Position numbers and translations under genes: made by a program. A stretch of 64,000 nt of DNA, taken from the NCBI GenBank assembly GCA_945875845.1, contig CAMCMB010000014.1, positions 44,445-108,444 of the forward strand, read 5' to 3'. The notes under the pieces are model-generated. The model was not told where the DNA came from. It saw only the letters and a list, made by a program, of their open reading frames with translations, and ran no database searches. Positions 37,431-46,285 of this stretch are shown here, piece after piece; position 1 is the stretch's first letter; each line of letters begins with the position of its first letter. This DNA is from Pirellula staleyi DSM 6068 (GTDB taxonomy: Bacteria; Planctomycetota; Planctomycetia; Pirellulales; Pirellulaceae).

Positions 37431-37944
37431 ATTCGAAATTTGACGTTACTGATGGGTTGTTAAGTGATGTGATTTTAGGTTGGTTGCCGTTCGTGGCTAG
37501 GCCGGGGTTTTATCATCGTCGCCTATCGCTCCGCGAAAGTATGCAGCACGCAACTTTTGCGGAGCAAAAGGCGACAATGTTTTGCCCCCGCGAATCAAAT
37601 CAGAGCCTCAGCGCCGACTGCAATCCCTCGCACACCGGCTTGTTGCTTTAATGGTACGACGGACTTCCAAGTCCGTCGGATTCCCAATTGACGGACTTGG
37701 AAGTCCGTCTTACCGCCCTTACCCAAAAACGACTTCATTAAAGCAACAAGCCGTTACGCATCGGGTTATGAAATCACAGCCTCATGTCTCAATGCGCAAG
37801 AAAGCCCGCACTATCTTACCGGACCGTAAAGCGGAAAGAGCCGCAACTAAAGCGATTCCCACTATTTTCACCTCGTAGGGACGTCACAATGGGTTTAGAA
37901 TGCCCGCTTTCCGAGAGTTTCTCCGCAGTGTTTTGGAACGTAAA
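37431..37944. other. Spacer with inverted-repeat element before purD
   Basis: About 510 bases without a gene. Repeat copy 3 (37636-37753) fills its centre, preceded by GACTGCAATCCCTCGCACACCGG as beside copy 2. The phrase TCGCTCCGCGAAAGT near 37530 and GCGGAGCAAAAGGCGA near 37560 form another weak inverted pair. No terminator is clear. Confidence 0.5.
37636..37753 (+). repeat. ~118-bp inverted-repeat element, copy 3
   Basis: The most regular copy: outer arms CGGCTTGTTGCTTTAATG and CATTAAAGCAACAAGCCG are perfect 18-bp complements, and the inner GACGGACTTCCAAGTCCGTC and GACGGACTTGGAAGTCCGTC form further stems. TACCGCCCTTACCC lies between. Confidence 0.9.
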
Positions 37945-39261
37945 ATGAAGGTTTTGATAGTTGGAAACGGTGGCCGTGAGCATGCATTGGCTTGGAAAAT
38001 TCGCCAAAGTCCGCGATTGACGCGGCTTTGGGTAGCGCCTGGAAATGCAGGCACGGCACAAGAAGCCGAAAATGTCCCTATCGCCGCCGACGACATCGCT
38101 GGATTGGTCGCGTTTGCAAAAAAAGAGCGAATGGACCTCGTCGTGGTGGGCCCCGAAGTCCCGCTTTCGCTAGGGCTCGTCGATGCTTTGGCCAAAGAAA
38201 AGATCCGAGCTTTTGGGCCGAGCCGAGCGGCTGCGCAACTCGAGGGGAGCAAGGTTTTCTGCAAGTTGCTGTTGCGGCAGGCTGATGTTCCGACCGCCGA
38301 GTACCAAGCGTTTCGCGATGCGGACAGCGCCATGCGGTATATCAAAGCACGTTATCCAAACGACCGTGACAAGGCCCCTGTGGTGGTGAAAGCAGATGGT
38401 TTAGCCAGCGGAAAAGGGGTGATCGTTTGCTCGCGTCGCGAAGAAGCACTCGAAGCCATCGATCGCATTGCTCGCAAGAACGAATTCGGCAAGGCTGGCT
38501 CGCAATTGATTATCGAAGAGCGACTGGAAGGGCCAGAAGTCAGCGTGCTCGTAATTACCGATGGGAAAACAATTCTCACGCTGCCTGCAGCCCAAGACCA
38601 CAAGGCTGCATTCGACGGTGACAAAGGTCCCAACACAGGTGGCATGGGCGCTTATTCGCCAACGCCTGTTGTTACTTCCGAAATGATCGAGACCATCGAA
38701 GACCATATTTTGGTACCGAGCATTCATACCATGAAACGCAATCGCAAACCCTTTCGAGGGTTGCTGTACGCAGGTCTCATGCTTACGCAAACCGGACCGA
38801 AAGTGCTGGAGTTCAACGTTCGGTTCGGTGACCCAGAATGCCAGCCGCTCCTGATGCGATTGCAGAGCGACTTGCTCGATATTCTCGAAGCCACGGTGGA
38901 TGGACGGCTGAACGAAATCGATGCGCCCACCTGGGATCCACGTCCGGCCATTTGCGTCGTGATGGCCAGTCAAGGCTATCCTGGTGAATACGAAACAGGC
39001 CGAGTCATCACAGGCTTGGATGCAGCCTCGGCAATCAGCGACGTAAAAGTCTTTCATGCCGGAACCAAGCTTGTCGATGGTCAAGTGACGACCGACGGCG
39101 GTCGAGTGCTTGGCGTAACCGCCTTGGGGCCAAGTTTGGCCGCCGCGAAATTACAAGCCTACACAGCCGTGCAAGCCATCCGATGGCCAGGCGCTTGGTG
39201 TCGCAAGGACATCAGCGACAAAGCGATCAAGTACACCATGGAAAACGCACAAGCTTTTTAG
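37945..39261 (+). CDS. purD: Phosphoribosylamine-glycine ligase
   Basis: A 438-aa cytoplasmic ATP-grasp enzyme joining glycine to 5-phosphoribosylamine in purine synthesis. The start MKVLIVGNGGREHALAWKI at 37945 is the universal PurD N-terminus; an ATG 45 bases earlier adds only a nonconserved tail. VVVKADGLASGKGV and EFNVRFGDPECQ are the ATP-binding and family signature segments, and NTGGMGAYSP is present. Full length. It is convergent with rph and not in a pur operon here. Confidence 0.97.
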   Translation: MKVLIVGNGGREHALAWKIRQSPRLTRLWVAPGNAGTAQEAENVPIAADDIAGLVAFAKKERMDLVVVGPEVPLSLGLVDALAKEKIRAFGPSRAAAQLEGSKVFCKLLLRQADVPTAEYQAFRDADSAMRYIKARYPNDRDKAPVVVKADGLASGKGVIVCSRREEALEAIDRIARKNEFGKAGSQLIIEERLEGPEVSVLVITDGKTILTLPAAQDHKAAFDGDKGPNTGGMGAYSPTPVVTSEMIETIEDHILVPSIHTMKRNRKPFRGLLYAGLMLTQTGPKVLEFNVRFGDPECQPLLMRLQSDLLDILEATVDGRLNEIDAPTWDPRPAICVVMASQGYPGEYETGRVITGLDAASAISDVKVFHAGTKLVDGQVTTDGGRVLGVTALGPSLAAAKLQAYTAVQAIRWPGAWCRKDISDKAIKYTMENAQAF

Positions 39262-39342
39262 GCGGCAGGCACACAAACAATCCATCAAATCTCGAATCTC
39301 AATGCTCAATGCTCAAATTTGAAATTTGAAATTTGAAGTCTC

Positions 39343-40047
39343 CTACCATGGCCAGTCATTGCCTAGCGCTCTGCGTTGTGTTTCCGTTAATTCCACGATG
39401 CCTTGCTTGGCTAACTTCAAAAGAGTAGAAAGCTGTTCGTCATCGAACGTAGATTCTTCACCCGTGCCTTGAATCTCAATGAATCGACCCGCCCCCGTCA
39501 TGACGACATTCATATCCACATCCGCACGGACATCACGAGCATAGTCGAGATCCAAAGAAGCTTCCCCATCGACAATACCCACGCTGATTGCGGCGACACT
39601 ACAACGAAGGGGATATTCGTCGGCCGGCACTCCGCGAAACGCGGAATTGACCGCGTCGACCAATGCGATGAAACCACCGGTTATCGCAGCGGTGCGCGTT
39701 CCGCCGTCTGCTTGCAACACATCGCAGTCAATCGTTAACGACCGTTCGCCAAGCTTCCTCAAGTCGGCTACCGCTCGAAACGAACGGCCGATCAATCGCT
39801 GGATTTCCGTTGTTCGACCATCCACCTTGCCAGCCCTTTCGCGAGCCTTTCGAGGGGAAGTGCTCCCAGGTAGCATGTTGTATTCCGCAGTGATCCAACC
39901 CTTGCCTTTGCCGACCATCCAATCAGGAACTTTGTTTTCCAGACTGGCGGTGCATAACACGACCGTGTTGCCACAGCGATACAGCACGCTCCCCGCAGTT
40001 TGTTCAGTGAAGTGGCGTTGGACAGTAACGGAACGAAGTTCATGCAT
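39343..40047 (-). CDS. rph: Ribonuclease PH
   Basis: A 234-aa phosphorolytic 3'-5' exoribonuclease that trims tRNA 3' ends. Blocks are clear: [75 protein letters not shown], and the C-terminal [16 protein letters not shown]. The N-terminus starts at MHELRSV and so lacks the usual ten or so residues with the DGR motif; no in-frame upstream start restores it. It is third in a tight minus-strand operon after an exported protein and slyX (18 bases from slyX). Confidence 0.95.
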   Translation of the reverse strand: MHELRSVTVQRHFTEQTAGSVLYRCGNTVVLCTASLENKVPDWMVGKGKGWITAEYNMLPGSTSPRKARERAGKVDGRTTEIQRLIGRSFRAVADLRKLGERSLTIDCDVLQADGGTRTAAITGGFIALVDAVNSAFRGVPADEYPLRCSVAAISVGIVDGEASLDLDYARDVRADVDMNVVMTGAGRFIEIQGTGEESTFDDEQLSTLLKLAKQGIVELTETQRRALGNDWPW

Positions 40048-40065
40048 AGGAAATGAATTGCGAAA

Positions 40066-40326
40066 TCAATAGTGGGGAGGTTTATCATCCGCCAGCGAAC
40101 GCGGCGTATTGTCGGCATTCAAAACAGATTGGACTACCGACTTGGCTTGCTCCACCTGCCGACTCAAGCTATCGAGCTTGCGCTGCTGCAGAAGAAGTGC
40201 CTCGTTCAAATCATCCACCGTTTTTTGAAGATGAGACACTATGTACTCAAGCTCTTGAACCCTGGCTTCCATGGGTGGATATGACGATGGACGCCCATTC
40301 CGCGCGGAGTCCGAATTGGATGCCAT
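40066..40326 (-). CDS. slyX: SlyX family protein
   Basis: An 86-aa coiled-coil protein: EARVQELEYIVSHLQKTVDD, then LNEALLLQQRKLDSLSRQVE, and the typical C-terminal DDKPPHY. SlyX proteins are small cytoplasmic coiled coils without a known biochemical role. It starts five bases after the upstream 658-aa gene ends and precedes rph, so it is co-transcribed. Confidence 0.85.
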   Translation of the reverse strand: MASNSDSARNGRPSSYPPMEARVQELEYIVSHLQKTVDDLNEALLLQQRKLDSLSRQVEQAKSVVQSVLNADNTPRSLADDKPPHY

Positions 40327-40331
40327 ATTGG

Positions 40332-42308
40332 TTACTTGCTCAAGATAAAGCTCTGAAAGGACCAGCCATCTTCTTCGGTTCGCACGACGCCACCACTCGG
40401 AGTAAAGTAGTGCTGGATCTCGTGAAACTGAGGAAGCTGATCCCCTTTCACTTTTTGCGGTTGTCCTTGACGCGAATTTTTTGGTTTTAGAATGCGATCG
40501 AGAATGGTTGCGAGCATACTTCTCGACTCGGGCAGAATGTCTTGTCGAAACAGTTCATACTGCATTTCGAAGGCGCGATCCGTTCGGGTCATCTCGTTGA
40601 AACTATGTCCATTGTTCCCTGCCACGGCCCCCAGCATCTGCGACGCACGAATGACATCCGCCTCCTTCACAAATGTGCCACTGTTTTTCTTGGCATTGCG
40701 AATCGTATCGATGATCATTTCTGCATCCGAAGCAAAAATGAAGTAGTCATCCATGATGGAGATTGCCCATTCGTCAAGCAAGCGTTCCTCAGCGTCTTCT
40801 TCCTTAGCCTTGTTCTTGTCGGTTTCCTTGGTGCCGAAGTCGAGTACGACTTCTTCCTCAGCATCGTTCTTGATGCGCCAAACCCGGAAACCGTCTTCAT
40901 CGAGGGCCTTTGCATTCGGTTCGGCTTTTCCAAATCGATCCAGAACGCCAGGCAACTTGCCTTGGGTGTCATTGAGTCTGAGAATAACCATGGAGCGTTT
41001 GCTAGTCGGCCCAATCGGTTTCACAATTTCCGTGACAACGTGAAACTCAGATGTCACGTAGGGCAAAACTTCTTTGGTAAAATCGATTTGAGGACCGTCT
41101 GGGTCGTCGCGAATTCCTTCCATCACCGCTTCGAAGGTACCTTCGCCAACGTAATCGTCCACGATCCCTTTGAATTTCGGGAAAGCTTTCTTGATGTCCC
41201 AAGAGAACGACATTACCGACGCCGTTTCCTTGTTGATCCAGTCGGGGGCAGCGAGTTTGCTCAGATTTGGAAAATCGAGGATTTGCACCGACTTTTGAGC
41301 AGGTTTCTTGGCGATGAGATAACCGTTGTGGAAAAAGTCGAACGAGTCGCTAGCCATTTGAATGTTGCCGGAAAAGCACTCTAAATCGCTGAATCCTTGT
41401 TGGTCCAGTATCTTGAGAACATCGGCTTGGTTGTTGGATGGCTTGGCCGACATCGAGCGAAGCAACTTGGCAAACCCGATGGGGCGTACGAAGTACTCGA
41501 TCTCTGGTGCTTCGCCTTCACTCAGAACTTTGGCTTGCACGGTCTGATACAACGGAGATTTGGCGAGTGAGTCGGCCTTGTCGCCTTTTTGAGCGTTAAT
41601 AAGTTCTGTAATCGTAGCCATATCATCGGCTGCCAACAACTGATCGTTGGAGATTGTGTAGAAGGACTCTAAAATCCGCGGTTCGCCAGCGATCTTTGGC
41701 ATCGTGTACTGCATAACCTTGTTGCCAGAGTTCTCAACTATTTTGGCGGTTGCATTGGCGGCTTTGAGTTGTGTGTCCACACGCTTCATGAATTCCTTAG
41801 TCTGCTCGCGACGTCCTGCAACGTCGATAATCATCGCAATGGAAAATGGCTTTGCGGCAACCTTCGGGCGCGATATCCATGCCAATGCTGTTTGGCCACT
41901 CGACACATCGCTTAGCTCTTCGATTTCGAGACGAAGCTGCCAGCCAGCCTCCTTGAATCGAGCTTGGATCTCTTCGCGTTGCGTATCCCAGAAACTCGTT
42001 AGTTTGGCGTCGGCCGCGAGCATTCCTAATTGGGTCTTACCCCACGACTCCAAGAATCGTTTCGAGTTTGGCAAAGAGAAAATCGCTTGTGTGTCCGCCG
42101 AGAGCATCGATGCGGCAGAGGCCAATGGCCGCGCTTTTTCCTCGGCGGCCGTGGGCAGTTGCTCGTTTCCCAACGCTTGAATCCCAACGAAGAAAATCAA
42201 CCCCGCGAACGAGCCCAGACAAAAAAGCTTGCGATGTCCGTAAGCGGACGAGCGGCTTGCGACAGTACATCCAATCCAGGATGCAAATGAAACGAGAGTG
42301 GAATTCAT
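40332..42308 (-). CDS. Large exported protein of unknown function
   Basis: A 658-aa protein with a signal peptide near residues 25-47 (KLFCLGSFAGLIFFVGIQALG). The rest is soluble, alpha/beta, with acidic stretches (DKNKAKEEDAEE near 540) and a repeated substructure of the type SMLSADTQAIFSLPNSKRFLESW, reminiscent of planctomycete exported proteins that monitor themselves with conserved Pro-Asn-Ser. No catalytic motif. It heads the operon with slyX and rph, which says little of its job. Confidence 0.65.
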   Translation of the reverse strand: MNSTLVSFASWIGCTVASRSSAYGHRKLFCLGSFAGLIFFVGIQALGNEQLPTAAEEKARPLASAASMLSADTQAIFSLPNSKRFLESWGKTQLGMLAADAKLTSFWDTQREEIQARFKEAGWQLRLEIEELSDVSSGQTALAWISRPKVAAKPFSIAMIIDVAGRREQTKEFMKRVDTQLKAANATAKIVENSGNKVMQYTMPKIAGEPRILESFYTISNDQLLAADDMATITELINAQKGDKADSLAKSPLYQTVQAKVLSEGEAPEIEYFVRPIGFAKLLRSMSAKPSNNQADVLKILDQQGFSDLECFSGNIQMASDSFDFFHNGYLIAKKPAQKSVQILDFPNLSKLAAPDWINKETASVMSFSWDIKKAFPKFKGIVDDYVGEGTFEAVMEGIRDDPDGPQIDFTKEVLPYVTSEFHVVTEIVKPIGPTSKRSMVILRLNDTQGKLPGVLDRFGKAEPNAKALDEDGFRVWRIKNDAEEEVVLDFGTKETDKNKAKEEDAEERLLDEWAISIMDDYFIFASDAEMIIDTIRNAKKNSGTFVKEADVIRASQMLGAVAGNNGHSFNEMTRTDRAFEMQYELFRQDILPESRSMLATILDRILKPKNSRQGQPQKVKGDQLPQFHEIQHYFTPSGGVVRTEEDGWSFQSFILSK

Positions 42309-42512
42309 GCGAATTGGATTGTGGTTGTAGGTAATGACGAGTGCAGGAAATCAAACGGATCGTAATCCCCAATCCCAAATTGATTAGAAAAGCGAATAGT
42401 CAGCGTTCCGTAAAACGTGTATCGTATCGCAAATCAACAGGTCAAGGGAACCCTGTTTTCCCCGTGGCTGTCCCTCGAAGTCCATGAAAACCCACAGAAA
42501 TTGCAATTGAAC

Positions 42513-43115
42513 ATGCCTAAAGACGAAGAAGTTCTTGTAATTCCAGCACAATTGCTCGATCAACTGGGCCCTTTTTCGGGTTTTCAGCCAAACGCAGAAC
42601 GTTATCTGCCGGCTATTCTCGATCGAAATAATCAGTCCTTTCGCCCACGAAGCCTCGTTGAAACAGATCCATCGTTTAAGCAATTGATTCCTTATGTGAT
42701 TCTCGAATGCAGCGATGCAAATGAGACACGACTGTTCCAATACACCCGAGGCAAAGGCCAAGGCGAAAAACGCTTGCACGCCTTTCGATCCGTCGGAATC
42801 GGAGGACACATCTCAGTCGAAGATGCCACCGGTGACGATTGGTACCGCACCGGTATGCAACGCGAACTGGACGAGGAAGTATTAATCGAATGCAATGGCC
42901 AACAACGCGTGGTCGGTCTGATCTACGATGATTCATCCGAGGTAGGACGAGTGCACCTAGGCATTGTGCACATCATGCAACTCGCGTCGTGCAAAGTTCA
43001 AACACGGGAAGACCAACTGGAAAACAGCGGCTTCCTCAGCCTCGACGTGATCAAGTCCGAAATGGACAGTTTAGAAAACTGGTCGCAATTGTGCATTAAG
43101 CACCTCTACACGTAG
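42513..43115 (+). CDS. Nudix hydrolase-like protein
   Basis: A 200-aa protein from the ATG at 42513 (MPKDEEVLVIPAQLLDQLG). A Nudix box can be read at about residues 97-121, GGHISVEDATGDDWYRTGMQRELDEEV, which keeps the Gly, Arg-Glu and Glu-Glu positions but has a longer than usual gap after the first Gly. Family members in planctomycetes are often labelled phosphoesterases. It likely cleaves a nucleoside diphosphate derivative in the cytoplasm. An ATG at 42417 would extend the protein with a less protein-like segment. Confidence 0.75.
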   Translation: MPKDEEVLVIPAQLLDQLGPFSGFQPNAERYLPAILDRNNQSFRPRSLVETDPSFKQLIPYVILECSDANETRLFQYTRGKGQGEKRLHAFRSVGIGGHISVEDATGDDWYRTGMQRELDEEVLIECNGQQRVVGLIYDDSSEVGRVHLGIVHIMQLASCKVQTREDQLENSGFLSLDVIKSEMDSLENWSQLCIKHLYT

Positions 43116-43247
43116 ATTGAACTCTGTAGCGGCAGGGCGCGAGCCCTCCGGTTTCGCTGCGTCGATCAGCCACTCACCGGACGGCTTGCGCCGTTCCGCT
43201 AACAAAGTGAGTGCTTTGGCTCACGCCGCTCGCCATGTAGGAATCTA

Positions 43248-43874
43248 CTACCGCAGAGAATCCGCAATGGGGCGCCATTGCGACTCGCGACTCCGATCGC
43301 CTTTCAAATCGCGAGATGCCCCACCCAAAGAGATCGGGTCCCGATTGTTCCCCGACGTCAATTGGCCCGCCGTCAATTGGCCCGCCGTCAATTGGCCCGC
43401 CGCCGATTGGCCCGCCGTCGAGGGCGAAACATCCGGCAGCCCGGTTCGGCCAACCGGCCCTCGGAGTCCCGTCGTTCGAGACGAACCGGATTCCGAAAGT
43501 GGACTGCTATTTCGTCTCGCACCGGTGGCTTCCCCAATCAGCAATTCTGTTTCGCTTCTAAACTTGGAGCTCTTGCCGCTATACCCACCCGGATTCGATG
43601 CAAGTAGCTTTTCACTCTCCGCGAGCCGTTGCTCCAACTGTGCGTTACGAACTTCAAGTTCCTCCGCCCTCTTTTTCTGTGCACGAAATTCACTGAGCAG
43701 CCGCTCGCTTTCGAGCTGGTATTGCCTCATCGCTTGTCCGCCGGGCATCTGTTGGCAACCCGAAAGTACGACCGAACTCAGCAACAGCAACCAGGAGGCG
43801 AAGCGCCATGTTCGCGCAGCGAACTGGATGAAATCAGAAGTGACCGAATTGGAGATCGTTTGTCGGCTTGCCAT
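43248..43874 (-). CDS. Coiled-coil lipoprotein with QLTAG repeats
   Basis: A 208-aa lipoprotein: signal and lipobox SSVVLSGC (Cys about residue 40), a coiled coil at about 50-92 (ESERLLSEFRAQKKRAEELE), then a low-complexity Ser/Gly-rich tail. The tail carries a run of five-residue repeats (AGQLT) encoded by four perfect or near-perfect 15-bp DNA units at 43356-43415. The repeat number could vary by slippage without breaking the frame. No known family. Confidence 0.7.
   Translation of the reverse strand: MASRQTISNSVTSDFIQFAARTWRFASWLLLLSSVVLSGCQQMPGGQAMRQYQLESERLLSEFRAQKKRAEELEVRNAQLEQRLAESEKLLASNPGGYSGKSSKFRSETELLIGEATGARRNSSPLSESGSSRTTGLRGPVGRTGLPDVSPSTAGQSAAGQLTAGQLTAGQLTSGNNRDPISLGGASRDLKGDRSRESQWRPIADSLR
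43356..43415. repeat. 15-bp in-frame tandem repeat
   Basis: Four units of CGTCAATTGGCCCGC (fourth with CG in place of TA-side bases), inside the lipoprotein gene and in frame with it. Confidence 0.9.
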
Positions 43875-43978
43875 AGCGAGATGGATGAATTGCAGTCATT
43901 AGCAGTGGATACGACGGACAACATTTGTTCTATCGCTCGTAGGGGTTAACAAATCCTCGCATGCAACGCTAGGTCAAT

Positions 43979-45202
43979 TCACTTTTTGCCAAAACAAAAA
44001 ATACTCCCTTTCTCAGTTGCAATAATGAGTTTTCCATCGGAAATGGCTGGAGATGCCAAAATCTGACCGGCCACTTGATAAGTCCATGTTTCTCCCCCTG
44101 TTTTCATGTCGATCGCATAAATCACTCCATCGAGGGCTCCAACCCAGGCCCTGCCATCGCAAATGATCGGCGAGCTGTCGCTACGCTTTTTCAACACAGC
44201 CTCCCAGGCGACTTTGCCGCTTTCCAGATCGATGCCTAGAACGCGACGATTTCGTGTCGTAACGACAGTCGTACCCTTGAGTACCCCGCCTTCGAGTTTG
44301 CCGAGAGTCGCTGGAGACGAGCGAATGTCGCTTGACTGGGCCGGGTCCGAAAATGTCCAAAGTACTTTATCTGTTTCTACGTCGATGGCAAACACAACAC
44401 CTGGCTGCGTCGGAACAATAGCAATATTCCCGATCACGCTGGGTGTGCTGAGTGTTGGCGCATCCAACGGAAGTCCATCTCCAACGGCAGAACCAGCTTT
44501 GAGATCGATTTTGTGTAAACGGCCATCGCACCCACCGAGCAACGAAAATGTCTTCCAGATCGTTGGCGACGAACGCAATTGATCACCCGTCGCATAGTTC
44601 CATTTGGGTTCACCCGTGTTCAGGTCGAGCGCAATCATCGAACCACTCTCGCTCGTGAGAAGTACATTTTCTTCAAAAAAGTTGGCGCCCGATGCGACTT
44701 GCTGTTCGATTTCGCGAGCCCAAAGTTGATTGCCAGTGGTTGCGTCAAAGCAATAGACTTGACCGCTAAAATCTCCGATCACAACCTTGCCCTTATAAAC
44801 GGCGGCGGCTGTCACAAAACCATCTTTTTTCTTGACGGACCATAACTCTTTTCCTGTCCCTAATTCAATTGCATGCATGGTTCCTTCGAAGTCGCCCAGG
44901 AAGACCCGACCGTCTGCGATAACCGGCGTGCCTTCGAAACCCGATTTTTCTGAGTTGGTTTTGAATTCCCAAAGTACTTCGGGACGCTCGGTTACCTTGC
45001 CGGTCGCAACCCCCGTCGACGCAGGGTTCCCTCGACCGACGGGCCAATCCGCTCCCGATCGCACCTCTTGCGGTTTGTTGGGAGGTTGCTGAGTCGATCC
45101 TGTGGAAGACTGGACTGGCGAGCTGAAGCCTGCGGCAACGAAGTATCCAACGCTAACGACCGAAGCATTTTGAATAAACTTGCGACGACTTGTTCTCGTC
45201 AT
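43979..45202 (-). CDS. Tat-exported PQQ-type beta-propeller protein (BamB-like)
   Basis: A 407-aa protein with a twin-arginine leader (RTSRRKFIQNASVVSVGYFV). The body is a run of seven or so PQQ/WD-like blades with repeated motifs such as GRVFLGDFEGTMHAIELGTG, KVVIGDFSGQVYCFDATTG and GRAWVGALDGVIYAIDMKTG. Planctomycete genomes carry many such propellers; without a catalytic domain it is likely a periplasmic binding scaffold. It is monocistronic. Confidence 0.88.
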   Translation of the reverse strand: MTRTSRRKFIQNASVVSVGYFVAAGFSSPVQSSTGSTQQPPNKPQEVRSGADWPVGRGNPASTGVATGKVTERPEVLWEFKTNSEKSGFEGTPVIADGRVFLGDFEGTMHAIELGTGKELWSVKKKDGFVTAAAVYKGKVVIGDFSGQVYCFDATTGNQLWAREIEQQVASGANFFEENVLLTSESGSMIALDLNTGEPKWNYATGDQLRSSPTIWKTFSLLGGCDGRLHKIDLKAGSAVGDGLPLDAPTLSTPSVIGNIAIVPTQPGVVFAIDVETDKVLWTFSDPAQSSDIRSSPATLGKLEGGVLKGTTVVTTRNRRVLGIDLESGKVAWEAVLKKRSDSSPIICDGRAWVGALDGVIYAIDMKTGGETWTYQVAGQILASPAISDGKLIIATEKGSIFCFGKK

Positions 45203-45247
45203 TGGTTCTTCCCGTCATTCGAGGTAATAAAGGTACGCAAATTGGAC

Positions 45248-45286
45248 AGTGCAGTATAGCAGTGCAGTACAGCGGTGCAGTATAGC
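45248..45286. repeat. 13-bp tandem repeat, three copies
   Basis: Units AGTGCAGTATAGC, AGTGCAGTACAGC and GGTGCAGTATAGC, in the spacer upstream of the PQQ-propeller gene, where a promoter would be expected. Confidence 0.85.
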
Positions 45287-45428
45287 GGTACGGTTCGAGC
45301 CAAGTAACAACACGTAGAACTACCGCCAAAGCGGCTTCTTTACCAACCAAGAATTGATCTAGATACCTAGCAAAACACTTGGTATCGTCCAGAAAAAGAC
45401 GACTCTGGTCGGTTTCATTGGCACTGGG

Positions 45429-46172
45429 ATGGATTCCGTGGACGACAATCGATTTTCCCCTAAATCATTCCGATTAAGCATTTTGCTTATTCTTGCGACT
45501 TTTTCTACGTTAGTGGGTTGCACGGACGGCCCATTTTTCGAGTTGAAAAAACTGAACCCGATCATACAGAATCAATGGAAAGAAGACCGAAAACGCGGTG
45601 ACGTTTTCTCACAACGCGTTAAAGAATTCGGCCTCGTCCGGTCTCAATTCAAAAAAATGTCGGATGCCGACCAGGCGAAATGGGTGAGTACCATCAGCAC
45701 GGTTGTCAAGAAAGAAACAAGTACCGAGATTCGACGAGAGGCAGTGCTAGCTTTGTCGGAAGTCATTCATCGCCCGGATGCTTCGGCGACGTTGGTGCAA
45801 CTCGCTCAGGATAAAGAGGAGAAAGTTCGATTGGCTGTGGCTCGCTCGCTTCGCAATCATGCCACGTCGGAGACGACTCAAACGCTATTTGCGCTCGCCT
45901 CCGCCGATGATAGCCCTAGCGTTCGCGAGGCAGCAACGGAGTCTCTGGGAATGCATCGTTCGGATGAGGTCAAGCTGTTCCTCACCAAACAACTGAATGA
46001 CCGCTCACCTGCGATGCAATATTCCGCTTCACTTGCCCTTAAGGATTTCACTGGCAAAGACTTTCGAGGTGATGTTCCATTGTTGAAACGCTATATGGAA
46101 GGGGAAACCGTCGAACCACCGGCAGCCTCGCTTGCCGAGTCTCTCCAGTCTTACGTTCCCTTCCTGAGATAA
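45429..46172 (+). CDS. HEAT-repeat lipoprotein
   Basis: A 247-aa lipoprotein with lipobox STLVGC (Cys about 31). From about residue 80 there are HEAT/PBS-lyase-like helical repeats (EIRREAVLALSEVIHRPDAS, KVRLAVARSLRNHATS, SVREAATESLGMHRSD, AMQYSASLALKDFTG). The scaffold probably binds another protein in the periplasm. No enzyme motifs. Confidence 0.82.
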   Translation: MDSVDDNRFSPKSFRLSILLILATFSTLVGCTDGPFFELKKLNPIIQNQWKEDRKRGDVFSQRVKEFGLVRSQFKKMSDADQAKWVSTISTVVKKETSTEIRREAVLALSEVIHRPDASATLVQLAQDKEEKVRLAVARSLRNHATSETTQTLFALASADDSPSVREAATESLGMHRSDEVKLFLTKQLNDRSPAMQYSASLALKDFTGKDFRGDVPLLKRYMEGETVEPPAASLAESLQSYVPFLR

Positions 46173-46285
46173 GACGCCTCAAAATTTCCGGTTTTAAAGA
46201 CTGGTTCGAGTGCTTGATTCCGACCGATACCACCCATGGTGTCGGGACATCGCTAGGATTCGCGTAAGAATGGTGCTAGGAAACA

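Noticed and set aside
27519..37753. The 118-bp repeats as a CRISPR array
   Set aside because: Copies are kilobases apart with genes between them, lack uniform spacers and have internal palindromes.
39290..39342. AAATTTGAAATTTG run between purD and rph as a terminator
   Set aside because: Low-complexity direct repeat; no GC stem followed by a T-run on either strand.
43278..43607. Plus-strand frames rich in Arg/Pro opposite the repeat lipoprotein
   Set aside because: Antisense shadows of the 15-bp repeat; the minus-strand gene has a signal peptide, lipobox and coiled coil.
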